A stretch of 10,781 nucleotides of DNA, taken from NCBI GenBank assembly GCA_021157985.1, contig JAGGVM010000139.1, positions 1 to 10,781 on the forward strand. Direction: 5' to 3'. The position numbers were made by a program, and so were the translations under genes. The first letter of the stretch is position 1. Every line of letters begins with the position of its first letter. The DNA is from Nitrososphaerota archaeon (GTDB taxonomy: Archaea; Thermoproteota; Nitrososphaeria_A; Caldarchaeales; Wolframiiraptoraceae). The notes below the pieces were generated by a model, which saw only the letters and a program-made list of their open reading frames with translations, searched no databases and was not told where the DNA came from. Positions 6,622 through 10,781 of this stretch are shown piece by piece.

Positions 6622-6622
6622 C

Positions 6623-7495
6623 CTACTGGAGGTTCGCCGCCGACTTTAAAGCCTGAGCCCTTAGCTCAGCCCGCCGTATTAAGTCCTCGACCAAATCTTT
6701 GACGGGTATCTCGGCCTCCAGCGCGAGGGCCCGCGCGTTGGTGTAAGCCTTCACGATCAGAGGTGTTATGGTCTCCTTCGTTACGTAGCCTATCTCGGTG
6801 GCGAGGGCCAGGGCCTGGCCATGAGCGGCCTTTAAGTCCTCTGAGAACTTCTCTAGGTCTATCTCGAGGTCTTCCTTAGTTAGGAGGACGCCGTCCTCGA
6901 AAGCCCGCTCGATCGAAACGCCTTTCAGCACGGCCTTGATGTCGAGCCTCGCTAGGAGAGATGCGAGAGCCTGTGAAATCTCGTCACCCTTCTTCGCGAC
7001 CACCGTGTCCTTGGCGATCCAGATCTGCCCTCCCTCGATCTTTGTCGGGATCTTAAGCTTCCCGAACTCGCTGAGGATCGGGCCGGGTGGAAGCCCGGTG
7101 TTCATTTCGGGTACGACTATGTCGAAGTCTGCTTTCTCTCCGGCTTTCGCGTGCATCGGGATCCTGTTCTTGTCTAGGGTTAGCTTGAGCTTCAAGGCGC
7201 TCGTGTTCGAGAAGATGAAGCCTACAGGCTCCTTGATGTCTTCGATGAGCTTTACGAGCTCGGGTTTACCGGCCTTCTCGGCGGCTATCTTGAAGAGATT
7301 TCTCTTCGCGACCCTGAAGACCGCTTCTCCTCTGAGCTTCTTTCTTATCTCGTGAAGGAGGTTAGCTCGAAGCCCCGTGAGCTTGAAAACCGCTACGACC
7401 CGGTGAGCCGAGATGAGCTTGGATAGCTCCTCGACCTCCTCGATCTTCCACTTTGGAATCGGCCTCTCCCGCTTAACGACAGCCTCCGCCGACAA
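6623..7495 (-). CDS. rpl10: Ribosomal protein L10 (archaeal P0), tailless form
   Basis: The 290-residue protein anchors the ribosomal stalk. The N-terminal rRNA-binding domain (about 1-110, with [24 protein letters not shown] and [11 protein letters not shown]) binds 23S rRNA next to L11. The archaeal/eukaryal insertion domain follows (about 110-190, with [12 protein letters not shown]). A C-terminal helical spine (about 200-285) should bind several L12 dimers. It ends at [11 protein letters not shown], with no acidic stretch and no LFG-type tail of the kind many archaeal P0 proteins share with L12. The start is TTG, with GGTGGG (7502-7508) seven bases ahead. It lies 55 bases after rpl1 and is followed by the protease gene rather than rpl12. 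Confidence 0.95.
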   Translation of the reverse strand: MSAEAVVKRERPIPKWKIEEVEELSKLISAHRVVAVFKLTGLRANLLHEIRKKLRGEAVFRVAKRNLFKIAAEKAGKPELVKLIEDIKEPVGFIFSNTSALKLKLTLDKNRIPMHAKAGEKADFDIVVPEMNTGLPPGPILSEFGKLKIPTKIEGGQIWIAKDTVVAKKGDEISQALASLLARLDIKAVLKGVSIERAFEDGVLLTKEDLEIDLEKFSEDLKAAHGQALALATEIGYVTKETITPLIVKAYTNARALALEAEIPVKDLVEDLIRRAELRAQALKSAANLQ

Positions 7496-7521
7496 TTCCT
7501 AACCCACCAAACCCTGAACTA

Positions 7522-7535
7522 GGTTACATTTAACC
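7522..7535. repeat. Inverted repeat between rpl1 and rpl10
   Basis: GGTTA, four bases, TAACC is a perfect 5-bp inverted repeat in the 55-base rpl1-rpl10 spacer. In RNA it would form a small hairpin ahead of rpl10. On the minus strand it also holds TTAAAT, a weak internal TATA candidate about 35 bases before the rpl10 TTG. Either role is speculative. Confidence 0.3.
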
Positions 7536-7550
7536 CCTAATTTTCCTCTT

Positions 7551-8213
7551 CTACTCGAACTCAACTTTCACGGGCTCTCCCATCGTCTTCTTAACGTAGA
7601 TCGACTGAACGTTCCTGAACCTCCTCTCAAGCCTGTCAACGACCTTTGAGATGACGGCCGCGGCGTTCTCCGCGAGCTGCTTCGAGTCCATGTCCTCGGT
7701 CCCTATAAGGCACATCACCTGAGGGTTCTTCCGCATATTCACGATGACGCTTCTCTTCAAGCTCTTAGCCAGCGCCGCTAAATCAGTTCCCTGAGGAATG
7801 GGCTGAGGCCTCTTTCCCCTGCCTCCTAAAGCCGCTCCCAGCGCCCTCGCGGCAAGCCCCATGAGAGAAGGCTCAACAAGGAAAAAGTCGTATTGAGAGG
7901 CAAGCTTCCTGGCCAGCCTCCTGTTCCCGACAAGCGTTTCGAGCTCCTCGCGCTCGATGACTCGATCGACTTCCGGGATCTTCTTAGCCTCGGATGCGAG
8001 GGCTGGGCCGGCTATGACGCAGATCTTGCTGGGCTTGCTTCCCCGGCCATGGGGGAGCTCGACGGCCTCGTAGATCCTGTTTTCAGGCTTCTTGAGATCC
8101 ACGTCCCTGATGTTTATGACGAGCTCGATCGATTGCTTGAACTTCCTGGGCTTCCCGGCCTGCTTCGCCTTCTCTATTGCCTCCATCAGCGAGCTCTCGA
8201 TCGTCCTGAGCAT
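7551..8213 (-). CDS. rpl1: Ribosomal protein L1
   Basis: The 220-residue protein builds the mobile L1 stalk near the ribosomal exit site. It shows the family's two-domain layout: domain I is made of the N- and C-terminal parts (FKQSIELVINIRDVDLKKPENRI early, VKKTMGEPVKVEFE at the end), and domain II lies between (about 65-160, with YDFFLVEPSLMGLAARALG and the basic GGRGKRPQPIP loop). Length is normal for archaea. The ATG has an excellent AGGAGG (8221-8226) seven bases ahead. It lies 49 bases after rpl11 and 55 before rpl10 in the same operon. In some archaea L1 represses its own operon by binding mRNA that resembles its rRNA site; I did not identify such a site here. Confidence 0.97.
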   Translation of the reverse strand: MLRTIESSLMEAIEKAKQAGKPRKFKQSIELVINIRDVDLKKPENRIYEAVELPHGRGSKPSKICVIAGPALASEAKKIPEVDRVIEREELETLVGNRRLARKLASQYDFFLVEPSLMGLAARALGAALGGRGKRPQPIPQGTDLAALAKSLKRSVIVNMRKNPQVMCLIGTEDMDSKQLAENAAAVISKVVDRLERRFRNVQSIYVKKTMGEPVKVEFE

Positions 8214-8245
8214 TCCCGTTCCTCCTAAGCCCCGGGAAACGCTCG

Positions 8246-8256
8246 ATTTAAATATT
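8246..8256 (-). promoter_or_regulatory. Possible internal promoter before rpl1
   Basis: AATATTTAAAT on the minus strand is a good TATA-like element in the rpl11-rpl1 spacer, centred about 38 bases from the rpl1 ATG. The predicted start near 8225 would fall within the rpl1 ribosome binding site, so the geometry is marginal. It may be only an AT-rich spacer. Confidence 0.3.
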
Positions 8257-8262
8257 CTCGCC

Positions 8263-8757
8263 TCAGGATTCCTCGGCCTCGGCTATCAGCTGATCATATT
8301 TTCCTTCATCGACTTCTTTTATGACCTCTTTAGCCCGCTTTCCATCGACGGTGACGCCCATGCTGAGGCAGGTGCCGAGAACCTGCTTAACCGCCGCTTT
8401 CAAGCTCTTAGCCCTCATATCGGGCATCTTGAGCTTCGCGATCTTCACGACTTGCTGCATCGTTAGGTTTCCGACGAAATCCGCATTAGGCTGGCTCGAG
8501 CCCTTCTCGATCCCCGCTTCCTTCACGATCAACGCTGTGGTCGTCGGGGTTCCGACCTTAACCCGGAAGCTCTTGGTATCCGTGTCGACGATTACCTCGA
8601 CGGGAACCCTCATCCCCTTAAACTCGCTCGTCTGCTTATTGATTTCCTCGACGACTTGTAGGACGTTTAGGCCTAGAGGCCCCAAGGCCGGGCCTATCGG
8701 AGGCCCAGCGTTCGCCTCTCCTCCTGGAATCAGGAACTTCAAGGTCTTCTCAGGCAT
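8263..8757 (-). CDS. rpl11: Ribosomal protein L11
   Basis: The 164-residue protein binds the GTPase-associated region of 23S rRNA at the base of the L10-L12 stalk. The N-terminal domain carries the proline-rich [13 protein letters not shown] loop (about 19-31), which moves during factor binding. The C-terminal RNA-binding domain (about 70-145) holds the [11 protein letters not shown] strand-helix and the [24 protein letters not shown] segment typical of L11. Length is normal for archaea. The ATG is four bases after the spt5 stop, and its GGGGG ribosome binding site lies inside the last spt5 codons, so the two genes are probably coupled. Confidence 0.97.
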   Translation of the reverse strand: MPEKTLKFLIPGGEANAGPPIGPALGPLGLNVLQVVEEINKQTSEFKGMRVPVEVIVDTDTKSFRVKVGTPTTTALIVKEAGIEKGSSQPNADFVGNLTMQQVVKIAKLKMPDMRAKSLKAAVKQVLGTCLSMGVTVDGKRAKEVIKEVDEGKYDQLIAEAEES

Positions 8758-8761
8758 TCTC

Positions 8762-9196
8762 TTAAGCCCCCTTATGCTTCACTACCCTGACCTGATCCGC
8801 GGGAACTGAGATCGGTAGGGGGAAAGCCGCGTCCGCGGGCTCTATCGTTACTTCATTCTTCGGCTTATCCACCCTAATAACCTTACCGCTTATCCCCTGA
8901 AGAGGCCCTGAGATTATCTCGACTACGTCTCCGGCGGAGAGCATCTCGACCGCCGGTTTCTCGGTGAGGTGGACCATCAGCTCCTCCTTCTTCACGGGCA
9001 TTATCGCCCTCGCCTTGACGTGCTTTATTCCCTGGGTTATTAGGGAGACTTTCTCCTTGCTCTCCGCCTCGAGGAAGATGTAGCCCTTTATCCCAGGGAG
9101 GACTATTATCGCGTAGATCCCGTCTTCGGGAGACGCTATCCTGGCCTCGATTATCCTGGCCACATTTCGCTCCTGCCCGGCCGTAACCTTGACCAT
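8762..9196 (-). CDS. spt5: Transcription elongation factor Spt5 (NusG homologue)
   Basis: From the first ATG this is 144 residues: an NGN domain (about 1-85, opening [13 protein letters not shown]) and a C-terminal KOW domain (about 88-125, [22 protein letters not shown]). Archaeal Spt5 works with Spt4, clamping RNA polymerase for processivity and linking it to the ribosome. Archaeal NGN domains usually begin with a strand reading I/F-F-A-V-R-T before GQE. The ATG cuts that strand short, while the frame upstream encodes PKRPRFF directly before it. The frame stays open to a stop at 9266-9268. The best ribosome binding site (AGGAGGTG, 9243-9250) is seven bases before an in-frame ACG (9233-9235), which would give a 157-residue protein. 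Function is secure; the start is not. Confidence 0.93.
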   Translation of the reverse strand: MVKVTAGQERNVARIIEARIASPEDGIYAIIVLPGIKGYIFLEAESKEKVSLITQGIKHVKARAIMPVKKEELMVHLTEKPAVEMLSAGDVVEIISGPLQGISGKVIRVDKPKNEVTIEPADAAFPLPISVPADQVRVVKHKGA

Positions 9197-9242
9197 GAAG
9201 AACCGAGGCCTCTTAGGAATGGGCTGCTGGCTCGTTTCCCCC

Positions 9243-9250
9243 CACCTCCT
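9243..9250 (-). promoter_or_regulatory. Strong Shine-Dalgarno site for spt5, far from its ATG
   Basis: AGGAGGTG on the minus strand is a near-perfect match to the archaeal 16S 3' end and overlaps the secE stop codon. It is 46 bases from the spt5 ATG, far too distant, but seven bases from the in-frame ACG at 9233-9235. This argues that translation begins near 9235 rather than at 9196. Confidence 0.6.
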
Positions 9251-9419
9251 AGACTCCTTGAATAGCTAAGGCTATGAACTTGACCACGAAGGCTATTCCG
9301 CCTATCGCAGCCACCCCGAGCAGAGTTATCTTAATCGCCGTCACGAACTCCTGCTTCGTGGGCTTCCTCGTGAGCCTGAGGGTTACCGATGAGAGCTTGA
9401 AGAAGTCCTTAAACCCCAT
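9249..9419 (-). CDS. secE: Protein translocase subunit SecE / Sec61 gamma
   Basis: This small gene encodes 56 residues, starting MGFKDFFKLSSVTLRLTRKPTKQEF and ending in a single hydrophobic membrane segment (about 31-52: ITLLGVAAIGGIAFVVKFIALA). An amphipathic helix with basic residues before one C-terminal membrane helix, and the KPTKQEF motif at the junction, are typical of archaeal and eukaryal SecE/Sec61 gamma. This subunit clamps the two halves of SecY in the membrane. It is the first gene of the spt5-rpl11-rpl1-rpl10 operon, the usual archaeal position. The ATG at 9419 lies only a few bases downstream of the transcript start predicted from the TATA box at 9445-9452, so the mRNA is probably nearly leaderless. 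The stop overlaps the ribosome binding site of spt5. Confidence 0.93.
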   Translation of the reverse strand: MGFKDFFKLSSVTLRLTRKPTKQEFVTAIKITLLGVAAIGGIAFVVKFIALAIQGV

Positions 9420-9444
9420 TCCCGAGAATTCGCCGGGCTTCCAC

Positions 9445-9460
9445 CATATAATGTTTAGCC
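9445..9460 (-). promoter_or_regulatory. BRE/TATA promoter of the secE ribosomal operon
   Basis: On the minus strand GGCTAAAC is followed by ATTATATG. The first fits an archaeal TFB-recognition element and the second a TATA box. The box centre is about 29 bases from the secE ATG, so the leader is a few bases at most. This probably drives secE through the protease gene. Confidence 0.6.
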
Positions 9461-9470
9461 CCGGTCCGGG
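9460..9470. repeat. GC-rich palindrome in the secE divergent region
   Basis: CCCGG, T, CCGGG is a perfect 11-base palindrome between the secE TATA/BRE region and the AT-rich inverted repeat at 9476-9494. It touches the edge of the BRE. A one-base centre suits protein binding better than an RNA hairpin. Confidence 0.3.
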
Positions 9471-9475
9471 AGCCT

Positions 9476-9494
9476 TGTTAAAGATTTTTTAACA
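9476..9494. promoter_or_regulatory. Perfect inverted repeat, candidate operator/promoter of the wHTH gene
   Basis: TGTTAAA, five bases, TTTAACA forms a perfect 7-bp inverted repeat over 19 bases, 24 bases upstream of the ATG at 9518. Its right half contains the best TATA-like run (TTTTTTAA, 9485-9492), centred about 29 bases before the ATG. A dimeric winged-helix protein bound here would cover the TATA box of its own gene, so autoregulation is an attractive inference. Its AT-richness means it could also be only the promoter. Confidence 0.45.
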
Positions 9495-9517
9495 GAGCTC
9501 GTTGAAAGAGTACTCGG

Positions 9518-10781
9518 ATGAAATCTCGCCGATCAGTTTCACCGATCTACAACGTCTTGGATGGAGTAGCTTCGCCCGTCAGGCTGAGAATGCTTAGATC
9601 GCTGGCGAGGCAGAAGCTCGGCTACTCGGAGCTCGCGAAAGCCGTCGGGATGGATAGGAACAAGGACGCGGGGAAGTTTTCCTACCATTTAAAGAAGCTT
9701 CTGAGCTGCGGTTTAATAGAGGTCGATTCCTCGGTCGGAAAATATACCCTATCCCAGAAGGGAGCCACGGTTCTGAAATATTTGGACAAGATCGAGGAAG
9801 AGCTCGGAGAGAAAACCTTGATGATCGTGAGGAGAAGCGATCAGCTCATAGAACCCTTCAACAAGGATAAGATCTCAGAGGCCCTGGTGAAGGAGGCAAG
9901 GCTCTCGCCGAAGCTCGCCCGGGAAATAGCCTCCATCGCGGAAAAGAAGCTGCTGGACTTGAAAATCGATTATCTCACGGCCCCGCTGATCAGAGAGCTC
10001 GTGAACTCGATCTTACTCGACATGGGCTTAGAAAAATACAGGCATAGGCTCACGAGGCTCGGGATGCCCCTCTACGACGCGGAGAGGCTCCTCAAGAAAA
10101 CTTTTTCCTCAGGAGATTGGCGGATCTTCCTCGAGAAATCCTCGGGATCGATCGCGAGAGAATACGCTCTTCTCGACTTTCTCCCCAGAGAAGTCGCCGA
10201 GCTTCACCTAACAGGTAGGATTGATATCTACCCGATAAGCAGTTGGGTAACGGGTTTTTTCGCGAGAAAGTTATCGATAGACCCGGGAGACGTCATTAAA
10301 TCCTCCGTGAAAATAGTTTTCGCCTCATTCTCAACTAAGAAGGAGATTAAGATCTCAGGTCCACGCCAGCAAGTAAAGAAGATTCTCGAAGCACTTTCGC
10401 GAATGCCCCTAGACAAGCGATTGATATCACTGGAATACTCCGACTCCACGCTGGAATCCCTCAAGAACCTCGATACCCAATCTAGGAGAAGGCTCGGATT
10501 AATAGTGGACTTAGCCAAGCTCGATCTAAGTGAAGTCGGGAAAGTTAACAAGACTTTGATGAAAGCTAGGTTAAGACACGTTTACTCTACTTCCGACGAA
10601 GTCGGGTTCACGGGATTCGTATTAGACGAAGAACGCAGAGACCTTCACTCGATAATCTCGATCAACGTCCTCGGAGCCGCGTTAGAGGAGAAAGGAGATC
10701 TCGACGCCACGCTTCAGAGAATATCCGACTACGTAAAACTCGTTATACCTATCGTAAAAAGGGAGCTAAGTCTCATCAATA
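9518..10781 (+). CDS. wHTH / ATP-cone / NrdD-like protein, 3' end outside window
   Basis: The frame is open for 421 residues and runs off the right edge. Residues about 12-90 form an ArsR-like winged helix (SPVRLRMLRSLA, then KFSYHLKKLLSCGLIEV, then YTLSQKGATVLKYL). Residues about 101-182 look like an ATP-cone, the nucleotide-sensing domain of ribonucleotide reductases and NrdR: IVRRSDQLIEPFNKDKISEAL at the start, then LTAPLIRELVNSILLDMG and YRHRLTRLG. From about 183 to 240 it resembles the part of anaerobic ribonucleotide reductase just after its cone, notably IAREYALLDFLPREVAELHLTGRIDIYPI, where active enzymes commonly have HIHDL. The only cysteine visible is C64, in the winged helix, so the visible NrdD-like part lacks the early active-site cysteine. 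I infer a nucleotide-sensing regulator rather than an enzyme. It is divergent from secE. The full length and the rest of the domain order are unknown. Confidence 0.8.
   Translation, partial: MKSRRSVSPIYNVLDGVASPVRLRMLRSLARQKLGYSELAKAVGMDRNKDAGKFSYHLKKLLSCGLIEVDSSVGKYTLSQKGATVLKYLDKIEEELGEKTLMIVRRSDQLIEPFNKDKISEALVKEARLSPKLAREIASIAEKKLLDLKIDYLTAPLIRELVNSILLDMGLEKYRHRLTRLGMPLYDAERLLKKTFSSGDWRIFLEKSSGSIAREYALLDFLPREVAELHLTGRIDIYPISSWVTGFFARKLSIDPGDVIKSSVKIVFASFSTKKEIKISGPRQQVKKILEALSRMPLDKRLISLEYSDSTLESLKNLDTQSRRRLGLIVDLAKLDLSEVGKVNKTLMKARLRHVYSTSDEVGFTGFVLDEERRDLHSIISINVLGAALEEKGDLDATLQRISDYVKLVIPIVKRELSLIN

Noticed and set aside
8321..8809. Plus-strand open frame of 162 codons
   Set aside because: It lies antisense to rpl11 and the end of spt5; GC-rich coding DNA with few stops on the other strand explains it.
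9243..9245. GTG inside the spt5 ribosome binding site as the start codon
   Set aside because: It is out of frame with spt5 by one base and overlaps the Shine-Dalgarno sequence. It would matter only if the adjacent C6 run is mis-sequenced by one base.
9274..9492. Plus-strand open frame of 72 codons across secE and its promoter
   Set aside because: It is the antisense of secE, which is clearly real by its membrane helix, KPTKQEF motif and operon position.
10228..10551. Minus-strand open frame of 107 codons at the right end
   Set aside because: It is antisense to the winged-helix/ATP-cone gene, whose plus-strand frame is open without interruption from 9518 to the window end.

Overview
The window is archaeal. 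It carries an archaeal-type secE–spt5(nusG)–rpl11–rpl1–rpl10 cluster, an archaeal P1-type L12 ending in GLSSLFG, a long archaeal AlaRS with an N-terminal zinc module, a UPF0282-type metallo-hydrolase, and a tRNA-Gln whose intron sits in a bulge-helix-bulge at position 37/38. Promoters are TATA-like boxes about 25-30 nt ahead of transcript starts. TTG start codons, strong Shine-Dalgarno sites and the AGG/AGA/CTC/GAG/AAG-rich codon use suggest a thermophilic lineage, perhaps in the TACK group. I cannot place it to genus.

Layout, left to right. Positions 30-2456 are all on the minus strand: endonuclease IV (nfo), a small zinc-ribbon protein, an intron-containing tRNA-Gln(UUG), and a UPF0282-like metallo-beta-lactamase-fold protein. 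At about 2491-2499 a single AT box appears to serve two divergent transcripts. One runs left into the hydrolase. The other runs right into rpl12 and then alaS, which also has its own TATA box. alaS meets, almost stop to stop, a leftward operon read as secE, spt5, rpl11, rpl1, rpl10 and a CPBP-type membrane protease. Divergent from secE, and running off the right edge, is a long gene for an ArsR-like winged helix joined to an ATP-cone and a stretch resembling the N-terminal part of anaerobic ribonucleotide reductase (NrdD).

Most of the window is translation and transcription housekeeping: P-stalk proteins L10, L12 and L11, L1, the elongation factor Spt5, the Sec61 gamma subunit, AlaRS and tRNA-Gln. 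The usual order secE-spt5-L11-L1-L10-L12-alaS is broken between L10 and L12. One local inversion of the L12-alaS pair inside a minus-strand operon would explain the present map. L10 here has no acidic C-terminal tail, and a protease gene occupies the place after it.

The least ordinary items are the wHTH/ATP-cone/NrdD-like protein with a perfect inverted repeat in its promoter region, a tRNA-Gln that seems to carry two introns (D-loop and anticodon loop), and an spt5 gene whose best ribosome binding site points to an in-frame ACG rather than the first ATG. No mobile element, CRISPR array or rRNA was seen. No gene-free stretch exceeds 300 bases; the longest is the 132 bases between rpl12 and alaS.
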